Origin: Sphaerisporangium fuscum
Lineage (GTDB): Bacteria > Actinomycetota > Actinomycetes > Streptosporangiales > Streptosporangiaceae
Assembly (NCBI RefSeq): GCF_018531465.1
Contig: NZ_JAHDTF010000005.1
Location: 62,001 to 126,000, forward strand
Direction of reading: 5' to 3'
Length of the DNA: 64,000 nt
A program made the translations under genes and the position numbers. The notes beneath the pieces are model-generated. The model was given only the letters and a program-made list of their open reading frames with translations. It ran no database searches and had not been told where the DNA came from. This document shows positions 41,828 to 49,363 of this stretch, piece by piece (position 1 is the first letter of the stretch; each line of letters begins with the position of its first letter).

Positions 41828-42154
41828 TCAGGGCGACGATGAAACCGGGGCATCGCTCATGATCAGTTCGGCGATCCGTAGCCAGCGTGCGGCATAGCTG
41901 CGGCCTTCACGTCGGCGGAGTCGTGGGACCAACGCACGTAGGTCACGCGCACACTGCCGGACGATGCGGAGTTGATCAGCGTCCAACACGCCTCGCGCGT
42001 GACCGACGTAGCCGGTCACGCACCCCGCCATGTCGCCGTCGATCAACAGCATGGGGTAGCCGTGGATTTCCACGGTGATCAGATCTTCGGGGTAGGTCAG
42101 CCCGCGCTGCTCGGCGAACAGCACGGAGACCTCGTTGAAGACCTCCCGGTTCAC
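41828..42154 (-). CDS. Hypothetical protein beside the msrA-like repeat
   Basis: About 108 aa from GTG 42154 (GTG 42184 is possible). Reads NREVFNEVSVLFAEQRGLTY, EIHGYPMLLIDGDMAGCVTG and ends in an Arg-rich helical part (LRALVPRLRRREGRSYAARW). No family is recognised. Its frame continues upstream into msrA-like repeat copy A, which is chance. Confidence 0.5.
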   Translation of the reverse strand: MNREVFNEVSVLFAEQRGLTYPEDLITVEIHGYPMLLIDGDMAGCVTGYVGHARGVLDADQLRIVRQCARDLRALVPRLRRREGRSYAARWLRIAELIMSDAPVSSSP

Positions 42155-42250
42155 TCCCTCGCCAGCGCGATGCCCACCGGACACGAGATCCCGACACCTC
42201 CCAATCCGCGACAGCCGTCTGGCACCTTGGGCGCTGAGGCTCAAAAGCCG

Positions 42251-42343
42251 GACCCCCCGGCCGTGAGGCCGACGAGGCAGGTCCCCGATGCCACCAAGGT
42301 CACAGTCGCCGTTGGGCACTTTGTACAAATACTGCTGGTGGTA
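42251..42343 (-). repeat. msrA 3'-end copy A (most decayed)
   Basis: Reads [18 protein letters not shown] on the minus strand, then diverges from the MsrA ending; the stop is lost. DNA is identical to the msrA end over CCGTTGGGCACTTTGTACAA and nearby. Same orientation as msrA (45697-46359) and copy B. It ends at the same codon (the Tyr of YHQQ) as copy B. Confidence 0.85.
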
Positions 42344-42381
42344 GCAATTCACATTGGGGCAATAGACCCGCAAGCATCGGA

Positions 42382-42737
42382 TCACGCTTCCGTGTCTTTC
42401 GGATGGCGAGGCGAAGCGAGATCAACCACACGGTGCGCGTTCCGTCGTCGATGACGTACCGGACGCGACCTCCACTTGTGACCTCGAACTCCTACTGTTC
42501 GAGATCCTTGCCGTTGTGGCGGTGAACTGCGAGGTCGCCGCGGAGACGATGCTGACGCTCGTGATCTGCTCGCGCGCGTGGATTCGTGCGCAAAGCTTCA
42601 AGACAGCGCCGTGCGTTCGCCAGGGCGTGCCTGCACAGTTCCTCCCATCCCCTTGCCGCATCACTGGTAGCGAAGCGAACGTCCCACTCATCGTCAGGAG
42701 GGGGAACGGTGACACGATCCCCACGTTTGGGACTCAT
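42382..42737 (-). pseudogene. RelE-like toxin gene with nonsense and frameshift mutations
   Basis: The frame starts MSPKRGDRVTVPPPDDEWDV, FATSDAARGWEELCRHALA and DHERQHRLRGDLAVH, then hits TAG at 42492-42494 after NGKDLEQ. Reading through the stop continues as EFEVTSGGRVRYVIDDGTRTVWL, clearly the rest of the same fold, and after one more frame change HPKDTEA and a stop at 42382. This is a known actinobacterial RelE-like toxin type. Two separate lesions make it a dead gene, while the antitoxin gene upstream is intact. Confidence 0.75.
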
Positions 42738-43204
42738 ACAGAGATCTCAACCGGTCCGAAGTCTCCGCTCGTAGGCTTACGCGCGTCCGCGTACTCCGCC
42801 GGGTCCGCCTTGATCCGAGCCGTCGCCCGCCAGCCCACGATCACTTCTTCGGCCGTGCTGTCCAAGTCCAGCTCTGCAGCGTCGGACAGAGCCTCGACCA
42901 GTTCGAACGTGAAATTCCGCAGTTCGTCCGTGGTGAGATGGCGGACCCAGGGGAAGACCTCAGGCATCGCGATAGCCAATGTCCTGGCTGTTGGATCATG
43001 TTTGAGGAGCGCAAGGAACAAGCGAGACGCGGTGGCGAGTGTCCGATCTCGCTGCTCCTCACGGTCCACAGCCGTCAGATAGAAGTCGGGTGCATCCCGA
43101 TGAGTGACACGGACCCGCCCCAGACGTGTCGCACGCTCCGCGACCGCTCGCGGATTCCTCGACAGGTCTGAGAACGTCACCGACTCCGCATGGCTCGCGC
43201 TCAT
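42734..43204 (-). CDS. Phd/YefM-like antitoxin (prevent-host-death family)
   Basis: A 156-aa protein. N-terminal SHAESVTFSDLSRNPRAVAE, RATRLGRVRVTHRDAPDFYL is the Phd/YefM DNA-binding part. The rest is longer than in usual antitoxins: LLKHDPTARTLAIAMPEVFP, WVRHLTTDELRNFTFELVEAL. The stop overlaps the (dead) toxin start by ATGA. A perfect 16-bp palindrome 14 bases before the ATG is probably its own operator. The gene is free of lesions. Confidence 0.78.
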   Translation of the reverse strand: MSASHAESVTFSDLSRNPRAVAERATRLGRVRVTHRDAPDFYLTAVDREEQRDRTLATASRLFLALLKHDPTARTLAIAMPEVFPWVRHLTTDELRNFTFELVEALSDAAELDLDSTAEEVIVGWRATARIKADPAEYADARKPTSGDFGPVEISV

Positions 43205-43217
43205 AGCCCCATCATAG

Positions 43218-43233
43218 TCAGAACATGTTCTGA
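43218..43233. promoter_or_regulatory. Perfect palindromic operator of the Phd-like operon
   Basis: TCAGAACATGTTCTGA is a perfect 16-bp palindrome centred 21 bp before the antitoxin ATG, overlapping the expected promoter. It fits self-repression by the Phd-like protein. Confidence 0.7.
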
Positions 43234-43324
43234 TATACATGCGACGGCCGGAGGCGGCTCTGGCCCTCGATCGGCACTGGGCAAGCCGGGCGACCAAGGA
43301 CCCGGATCAGTCGATCACGGCAAG

Positions 43325-43423
43325 TCAGGCTTCGCCGGCGGTCAGGCCGACGGGGCAGGTCACGCCGGTGCCGCCGAGGCCGCAGTAGCCGTTGGGCACT
43401 TTGTACAAATATTGCTGGTGGTA
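43325..43423 (-). repeat. msrA 3'-end copy B (stop codon kept)
   Basis: About 91% identical to 45697-45795, including a 44-base identical block. It encodes [32 protein letters not shown] and the TGA, so both Cys residues of the MsrA tail are kept. The match stops abruptly at the Tyr codon; beyond it (higher coordinates) lies unrelated sequence. Confidence 0.92.
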
Positions 43424-43574
43424 GCGGTTCGCTTCAAGTAGCAAGTGGGATCAGGGCCCAGCGGCACTGGCCCCGGCGAGCGCGAACACGGCCAGCATGG
43501 TGTTCGGGAAATACCGGCTCTCCGTACGCGACGGAGGTAAGGTTTTCCCCGAACGTCAAGAGACTGGAGACCTG

Positions 43575-44654
43575 ATGGAGGCGAGGCCACAGCCTCGGAC
43601 CGAGACCGAAGTTCTGGCAGCCGGGATGACTGTGCTCGACGATCGGTTGCCAACCGGGTGGAGCGTCCGATCTCTCAGCCACGAGGTTCATGACGCCGGC
43701 TTCGACGCACTCTGGAGGGTGACCGCACCGGACGGAACCTCTGCGGTGCTAGTAGTCGAAGCCAAGCGCATGGTCGAAAGACGCGACACCGCCACGCTGC
43801 TTCATCAACTGAACGCCTGCGCGGCACAGCTTCCCGGCAGTCGCGGGGTCGTGGTCTCTAGGTACCTCTCGCCGCCCGTGCGTAAGCGACTTTCCGATGT
43901 TGGACTGTCATACATAGACGCGACAGGAAACATCCACCTGAGCGTCCCGCAGCCCGGTCTGCACATAGCAGACCGGGGGGCTGACCGCGACCCGTGGCGC
44001 GGTCCCGGAAGACCACGCGGAACATTGAAGGGCGCTCCCGCGGCGAAGGTCGTGCGAACACTGTTGGACTACGCCAAGTCGTGGGCCATCCGCGAGCTGG
44101 TCGATGTCTCCGGCGTTTCCACTGGGTCGGTTTATCGAGTGGTCGATTTCTTGGAGACCGAAAATCTAGCGACACGAAGCAGTTCAGGCGCGGTCACGGT
44201 GCCTGACTGGGTCGCACTGCTGAGGCGCTGGAGCGAAGACTACGGGTTTGTGCGGAACAGTCGCGTCACACGGTGGATAGCGCCACGAGGTCTCTCAAGC
44301 CTCGTTCAGCGGGCGTCAGGCAGTCCTGTTCAGTACGCCGCGACCGGGACCTTGGCCGCTGCCAACTGGGCCCCCTATGCGCCCGCCCGCTCCGCAATGA
44401 TCTACACGGCGGATGCCGGGCAAGCTGCGCGACTCTGGGATCTTCGCCCTGCTGATGCGGGGGCAAATGTGATGTTGGCCGAGCCCGAGACCGACGTCGT
44501 CTTCGCCCGCACCTTGGCCGACGCTTCTGGCCTCACGATCGCCGCACCATCTCAGGTCGCGGTCGACTTGATGACGGGTCCTGGCCGCAGCCCTTCCGAA
44601 GCCGAAGAACTCATCGAATGGATGACACTGAATGAATCCTCCTGGCGTCGATAG
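43575..44654 (+). CDS. AbiEi-like antitoxin/regulator of a type IV toxin-antitoxin module
   Basis: A 359-aa protein. ATG 43575 follows GGAG. The N-terminal half (to ~150) has VLVVEAKRMVERRDTATLLHQL and GVVVSRYLSPPVRKRLSDVG, followed by YIDATGNIHLSV; the E-A-K in a strand recalls restriction-endonuclease-like folds. A winged helix is at ~165-225 (KVVRTLLDYAKSWAIRELVD, VSGVSTGSVYRVVDFLETE). The C-terminal third resembles AbiEi-type proteins. It overlaps the nucleotidyltransferase start by 23 bases. In AbiE systems AbiEi represses the operon and AbiEii is the toxin. Confidence 0.65.
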   Translation: MEARPQPRTETEVLAAGMTVLDDRLPTGWSVRSLSHEVHDAGFDALWRVTAPDGTSAVLVVEAKRMVERRDTATLLHQLNACAAQLPGSRGVVVSRYLSPPVRKRLSDVGLSYIDATGNIHLSVPQPGLHIADRGADRDPWRGPGRPRGTLKGAPAAKVVRTLLDYAKSWAIRELVDVSGVSTGSVYRVVDFLETENLATRSSSGAVTVPDWVALLRRWSEDYGFVRNSRVTRWIAPRGLSSLVQRASGSPVQYAATGTLAAANWAPYAPARSAMIYTADAGQAARLWDLRPADAGANVMLAEPETDVVFARTLADASGLTIAAPSQVAVDLMTGPGRSPSEAEELIEWMTLNESSWRR

Positions 44655-45474
44655 TGACGACATCCTCGTCCGTTCTCGATCTGCGCTTCTTGACGCCATG
44701 GCTGCGCTGGATGCTCATCGCGACGCTGTGATCGTGATCGGCGCACAGGCGATCTACCTGCGCACTTCGGGAAGTCCTGTCGCACTGGCTGAAACGACGA
44801 AGGATAGTGATCTCGCACTCGACCCAAGAGTGTTGGAAGACGAACCACTTCTCGAGAGGTCCATGATGCTCGCGGGGTTCTACCGTGACCCCATCGATGG
44901 ACAGCCTGGCTCATGGCTGAATACCGAGGGCATCCCCGTCGACCTTATGGTCCCTGAAGCTCTTGCAGGACCAGGTAGCAAGAACACACGAGGAGCCCGT
45001 ATCCCGCCTCATGATCGCCGTGCTGCGCGTCGTGCTCGGGGTCTCGAAGCCGCCGTCATCGACAACACGTTCATGAACGTTACCGCCCTTGACCTGGAGG
45101 ACACCCGTACATACCGAGTTAGAGTGGCCGGACCTGCCGCCCTGCTGGTGGCCAAGCTCCACAAGATAGGCGAACGCGTTTCTGCGCCTCACCGGCTGAA
45201 CGACAAGGACGCGCACGATGCGTACCGCGTTTTGATCCACGCCGACACCGCCGAACTCGCCGCCGCCTTCCGCGGCCTTCTTAGCGAGCCCATCAGCAGC
45301 GAGGTCACCACCGAGGCCATCGAATTCCTGCGCGTGCTGTTCGCGATCGGTCCAGATGCGCTCGGTGCAAGGATGGCCGGACGCGCCGAAGAAGGGATCG
45401 GCGAACCCGAGACGGTTGCGTTGGCGACGTCCCTCCTCGCCGCTGATCTCCTGCAAGCCTTGAAACGCGACTGA
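44632..45474 (+). CDS. AbiEii-like nucleotidyltransferase toxin
   Basis: A 280-aa protein of the DNA-polymerase-beta nucleotidyltransferase fold. VIVIGAQAIYLRTSGSPVAL is the G-x-A-x helix and ETTKDSDLALDPRVL the metal-binding D-x-D strand; VDLMVPEAL has the third Asp, and LLVAKLHKIGERV plus NDKDAHDAYRVL are the conserved Lys/Asp helices. These match AbiEii/AbiGii toxins, which transfer nucleotides to tRNA or other RNA. Coupled to the AbiEi-like gene. All key residues are present. Confidence 0.75.
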   Translation: MNPPGVDSDDILVRSRSALLDAMAALDAHRDAVIVIGAQAIYLRTSGSPVALAETTKDSDLALDPRVLEDEPLLERSMMLAGFYRDPIDGQPGSWLNTEGIPVDLMVPEALAGPGSKNTRGARIPPHDRRAARRARGLEAAVIDNTFMNVTALDLEDTRTYRVRVAGPAALLVAKLHKIGERVSAPHRLNDKDAHDAYRVLIHADTAELAAAFRGLLSEPISSEVTTEAIEFLRVLFAIGPDALGARMAGRAEEGIGEPETVALATSLLAADLLQALKRD

Positions 45475-45662
45475 CCATTCCGACCGTGCTGTCGCAATGG
45501 GTCGGCCAGTATCACTGCCACGCTTGTTCGCCCGCAACACCGCCCTCGCATGCGCCAAACCGGCCCCCCTGTACACGATCGGGGAATTTCGAGGGTGTAG
45601 AGGACGAAGCCCCTGTATCCCCGATGAGCGCAGCCCGAGCGTAGCGAGGGCCTTTTCGGACG

Positions 45663-45691
45663 GAGCCCGCCCCTTGCGTGAGGGCGGGCTC
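45663..45691. terminator. Terminator between msrA and the AbiEii-like gene
   Basis: Perfect 10-bp stem GAGCCCGCCC / GGGCGGGCTC with a 9-base loop, five bases beyond the msrA stop. It is not present after repeat copies A or B. Confidence 0.75.
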
Positions 45692-45696
45692 AGAGG

Positions 45697-46359
45697 TCAG
45701 GCTTCGCCGGTCGTGAGGCCTACGGGGCAGGAGACGCCGGTGCCGCCCAGGCCGCAGTAGCCGTTGGGCACTTTGTACAAATATTGCTGGTGATACTCCT
45801 CCGCAAAGAAGAAGGTCGGGGCTGGGGTGATCTCTGTGGTGATCTGGTCGTAGCCGGCCTCGCCGAGGACCTTCTGGTAGGCGTCGCGGGAGGTCAGGGC
45901 CGCCTTCTCCTGGGCCGGGCCGTGGGTGTAGATGGCCGAGCGGTACTGGGTGCCGATGTCGTTGCCCTGGCGCATGCCCTGCGTGGGGTCGTGGGCCTCC
46001 CAGAAGACCCGCAGAAGCTCCTCGTAGGACACTTTGGCCGGGTCGAAGACGACGCGGACGACTTCGGCGTGCCCCGTGAGGCCGGTGCACACTTCCTCAT
46101 AAGTCGGGTTCTGGGTGTACCCGCCCTGGTAGCCGACCGCCGTGGAGACCACGCCGGGTGTCTGCCAGAACTTGCGCTCGGCCCCCCAGAAGCAGCCGAG
46201 GCCGAAGTCGGCGATCTCGGTGCCCTCGGGGTAGGGCGGGGCGAGCGGGGCGTCGAGCACCGCGTGGCGTCCGGGCACGGTGATCGCCATCGCGCGGCCG
46301 GGGAGCGCTTCCTCCGGGGTCACCATCGAAGACTTGTTCTTGCCGAAGATCCAACCCAT
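45697..46359 (-). CDS. msrA: Peptide methionine-S-sulfoxide reductase
   Basis: A 220-aa enzyme that repairs methionine-S-sulfoxide in proteins. [18 protein letters not shown] holds the catalytic Cys; [27 protein letters not shown] and [12 protein letters not shown] follow the family. The C-terminal Cys pair in [15 protein letters not shown] would resolve the disulfide. GGAGG lies before the ATG. The last 99 bp of this gene (45697-45795) are repeated twice downstream (43325 and 42251), suggesting that it is an integration target whose end was replaced by incoming DNA. Confidence 0.96.
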   Translation of the reverse strand: MGWIFGKNKSSMVTPEEALPGRAMAITVPGRHAVLDAPLAPPYPEGTEIADFGLGCFWGAERKFWQTPGVVSTAVGYQGGYTQNPTYEEVCTGLTGHAEVVRVVFDPAKVSYEELLRVFWEAHDPTQGMRQGNDIGTQYRSAIYTHGPAQEKAALTSRDAYQKVLGEAGYDQITTEITPAPTFFFAEEYHQQYLYKVPNGYCGLGGTGVSCPVGLTTGEA

Positions 46360-46497
46360 CGCGCACCTCCGTCGGACGATCGTTCACCGACCGCAACCAT
46401 GGGAGGGCCGCGCTTGTTCCGCTCATAAGCGTTGCTTAAGGAAGGGGGAAGAGTTACTTATTTGTGGTAAACCCTGTCAGCAGCGAAAATGTAGTAC

Positions 46498-47415
46498 ATG
46501 CCTGACTCACGCCGTGGTGTCCTGTTCGGTATCGCCGCCTACGCCATGTGGGGGCTGTTCCCTCTGTACTGGCCGCTGCTCAAGCCGTCCGGGGCGGTCG
46601 AGATCCTCGCCCACCGCATGGTCTGGTCCCTGGTGGCCGTCGTCGCCGTGCTGGCCGTCCGGCGGCACTGGTCCTGGATGAGGGAGCTCGCCCGACAGCC
46701 GCGAACGCTTCTCCTTCTCGCCCTCGCCGCCGTGGTCGTCTCGGTCAACTGGGGTTTCTACATCTACGCCGTGAACGCCGGCCACGTCGTCGAGAGCTCG
46801 CTCGGGTACTTCATCAACCCCCTGGTGAGCGTGCTGTTCGGCGTGGCGATCTACCGTGAGCGGCTGCGTCCCTGGCAGTGGGTCGCCGTGGGGCTCGGCA
46901 CGCTGGCCGTCGTGGTGCTGACCGTCGACTACGGCCGCCTGCCGTGGATCGCCCTGGTGCTCGCGGTCAGCTTCGGCACCTACGGACTGATCAAGAAGGC
47001 CGCCAACGTCGGCGCGGCCGAGAGCATGGCGGTGGAGACCCTCGTGCTCCTCGCCCCGGCCCTGGCCTACCTGGTGTTCCTGCAGTTCCAGGGAACGGCG
47101 ACGTTCGGCACCGAGGGGCTCGGGCACGCCGCCCTGCTGGTGGGGGCCGGCTTCATCACGGCCGTCCCCTTGATGTCCTTCACCGCCGCCGCGATCCGCG
47201 TCCCGCTCACCGTGATCGGACTTCTGCAGTACATCGCGCCCATCCTGCAGTTCCTGTGCGGCGTGCTGGTCGTCCACGAGACCATGCCCTCGAGCCGCTG
47301 GGCCGGTTTCGCGATCATCTGGCTCGCCCTCGCGGTGTTCAGCTGGGAGAGCCTGCACAACGCCCACACCGTCCGCCGCGCGGCCCAGGCGTCCCCGGCC
47401 CTGGAAGCCGTCTGA
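46498..47415 (+). CDS. rarD: RarD-type EamA membrane transporter
   Basis: A 305-aa protein with ten membrane helices. The opening RRGVLFGIAAYAMWGLFPLYW and the later EILAHRMVWSLV, VNWGFYIYAVNAGHVVESSLGYF and YFINPLVSVLFGV are RarD signatures (chloramphenicol-sensitive family). The substrate is not established. No ribosome site precedes the ATG, so the message may be leaderless. Confidence 0.88.
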   Translation: MPDSRRGVLFGIAAYAMWGLFPLYWPLLKPSGAVEILAHRMVWSLVAVVAVLAVRRHWSWMRELARQPRTLLLLALAAVVVSVNWGFYIYAVNAGHVVESSLGYFINPLVSVLFGVAIYRERLRPWQWVAVGLGTLAVVVLTVDYGRLPWIALVLAVSFGTYGLIKKAANVGAAESMAVETLVLLAPALAYLVFLQFQGTATFGTEGLGHAALLVGAGFITAVPLMSFTAAAIRVPLTVIGLLQYIAPILQFLCGVLVVHETMPSSRWAGFAIIWLALAVFSWESLHNAHTVRRAAQASPALEAV

Positions 47416-47543
47416 CGTACCCCACGGGACGTATCCGACGGAACCCCCGCGTACCTCCCCCGCTGTACCGCACGAGGAGCCTCAGGGCCGACGACGGCCG
47501 GCCCTGCCGCGCGGCACCATCGGCGGAAAACCTGGAGGTGCAC

Positions 47544-48353
47544 ATGGCTGATCGCCTTTTCCGTTTCGGGGTCGTCGCCGGGATGACGCCGGACGCGGAT
47601 CAGTGGACCGCGCTCGCCCGGCGGGCCGAGGACCTCGGCTACGCCACATTCCTCACCCCCGACACCCTGACCACGCTGCCGCCACTGCTGTCGCTGAGCG
47701 CCGCGGCGGCCGCGACCACGTCGATCGGGCTCGGCACTTTCGTCCTCGCCGCGCCCTACCGGCGTCCGGAACAGCTCGCCTGGGAGATCGCCGGGCTGAC
47801 CTTCCTCTCCGGAGGCCGGTTCGAGCTGGGGGTCGGAGCCGGACGTCCGGACGCGCGGGAGGAAGCCGCGCGGCTGGGCATGCCGTTCGGCACGCCCGAC
47901 CAGCGGATCCGGCAGCTCGAAGAGGTGCTCCGGCACGTCGGGAAGTGGCCGGGGCCCAGACCTCGCGTGCTGATCGCCGCGGCGGGGGCCCGGATGCTGG
48001 GGTTCGCGGCGCGGAACGCCGACACCGTCGCGCTGGCCCTCGGAGCGTCCACTCCGGAGGACGCCCTGGCGGATCCGGTACGCCTGATCCGCCAGGCGAG
48101 CGACGACTTCGACGCTGTGGAGCTCAGCACCGGCCTGCACCTGGTCGGCGACGAGCCCCCGCCGCCGTGGCTGGCCGCGCAACTGGGCGCGGGCGTCCCC
48201 GAGGACTCGATCGCCGTCCTCAAGGGGACACCTCGTCAGATGGCCGACCGGCTGCTACGCCGCAGGGACGAGCACCAGATCTCGTACATCACCGTCAACG
48301 CGATGTACGCCGACCGTCTCGCGCCCGTCGTGGAGTTGCTGGCGGGCCGCTGA
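47544..48353 (+). CDS. LLM-class (F420/FMN-dependent) oxidoreductase
   Basis: A 269-aa luciferase-like TIM barrel. CTGGAGG lies just before the ATG. It begins LFRFGVVAGMTPDADQW, with RAEDLGYATFLTPDTL, AAAATTSIGLGTFVLAAPYR and LSGGRFELGVGAGRPDA, hallmarks of the TIGR03621-like F420-dependent group. It should use reduced F420 or FMN; the substrate is unknown. Confidence 0.86.
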   Translation: MADRLFRFGVVAGMTPDADQWTALARRAEDLGYATFLTPDTLTTLPPLLSLSAAAAATTSIGLGTFVLAAPYRRPEQLAWEIAGLTFLSGGRFELGVGAGRPDAREEAARLGMPFGTPDQRIRQLEEVLRHVGKWPGPRPRVLIAAAGARMLGFAARNADTVALALGASTPEDALADPVRLIRQASDDFDAVELSTGLHLVGDEPPPPWLAAQLGAGVPEDSIAVLKGTPRQMADRLLRRRDEHQISYITVNAMYADRLAPVVELLAGR

Positions 48354-48355
48354 GG

Positions 48356-49351
48356 TCAGCCCGACCGGTCGGCGACGTAGTCGCAGAGGGCGAGCAGCGC
48401 CTGGCGGGCGGGGATGTCGGGCAGGGCCATGAGGTCGGCGCGGGCCCGGTCGACCCACGACATCAGCTCGGCGTGCGCCCGCTCCATCGCCGGGTTGGCA
48501 CGGAGCAGCTCCACGGCCTCCTCGATGTCGTCCTCGGCCACGGGACCGGCGAGCAGCTCGCGCAGCCGGGCGTCCTCGGGGGCGGTGGACTCCAGCACGT
48601 ACAGCACGGGGAGCGTACGGATGCCCTCGCGCAGGTCGGTGCCGGGGGTCTTGCCGCTCTCACCTGCGGAGGAGGCCACGTCGAGCAGGTCGTCGCCGAG
48701 CTGCCAGGCCACGCCGATGGCCTCACAGGCGCTGGTGATGCGGTCGACGATCTCGGCCGGGGCGCCGGCGAGCATCGCGCCGAACCGGCCTGAGGTGGCG
48801 ATCAGGGAGCCGGTCTTGTCGGCCAGCACCTCGATGTAGTGGGTGACGGCGTCGACGCCCGGACGCGGGCCGATCGTCTCGCGGATCTGGCCCTTGACGA
48901 GCCGGGAGAACGTGCGGGCCTGGATGCGGACCAGTTCGGGGCCGAGGTCGGCCAGGATCTCCGACGCCTGGGCGAAAAGGTAGTCGCCGGTGAGGATGGC
49001 CACGGTGTTGTCCCACCGGGCGTTGGCGGAGGGGGTTCCCCTGCGTACCGGCGCCTCGTCCATGACGTCGTCGTGGTAGAGCGTCGCGAGGTGGGTGAGC
49101 TCGATGACGACGGCCCCCGGGACGACACCGGGGGCACTCGGGTCGCCGAAGTGGGACGCCAGCAGCACGATCATCGCCCGGAAGCGCTTGCCCCCGGCCT
49201 CGATGAGGTGCTTGGACGCCTCCGCGACGAAGGCGTCCTCGCTGTCGGCTGACGTGCGGAGCAGCTTCTCGACCGCGTCGAGGCCGCTGGCGATATCCGC
49301 TGCCAGCCCCTCGTCGATGAACGGCAGGTCGACTACGGGCGGCGCGGCCAT
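48356..49351 (-). CDS. Long-chain polyprenyl diphosphate synthase
   Basis: A 331-aa trans-prenyltransferase. First Asp-rich motif in LATLYHDDVMDEAPVRRG and second in WQLGDDLLDVASSAGE; EAGGKRFRAMIVLL is the diphosphate-binding start. It makes a long prenyl chain, most likely for menaquinone. Twelve bases behind nuoN and in the same direction, it fits with the supply of the quinone that complex I reduces. ATG 49351 with GGAG upstream; a TTG one codon earlier is less likely. Confidence 0.9.
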   Translation of the reverse strand: MAAPPVVDLPFIDEGLAADIASGLDAVEKLLRTSADSEDAFVAEASKHLIEAGGKRFRAMIVLLASHFGDPSAPGVVPGAVVIELTHLATLYHDDVMDEAPVRRGTPSANARWDNTVAILTGDYLFAQASEILADLGPELVRIQARTFSRLVKGQIRETIGPRPGVDAVTHYIEVLADKTGSLIATSGRFGAMLAGAPAEIVDRITSACEAIGVAWQLGDDLLDVASSAGESGKTPGTDLREGIRTLPVLYVLESTAPEDARLRELLAGPVAEDDIEEAVELLRANPAMERAHAELMSWVDRARADLMALPDIPARQALLALCDYVADRSG

Positions 49352-49363
49352 CAAGCATTACTC

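Larger units (their letters stand above)
43205..43574. other. Region between the Phd-like gene and the AbiEi-like gene
   Basis: Contains the operator at 43218-43233 and the msrA-like repeat B at 43325-43423. The rest shows no coding signal; it should hold promoters for the two divergent toxin-antitoxin operons. Confidence 0.5.

Noticed and set aside
45564..45660. Possible fourth msrA-end repeat or att site near the AbiEii-like gene
   Set aside because: I saw no similarity to the msrA end here, only a simple G/C-rich spacer before the msrA terminator.
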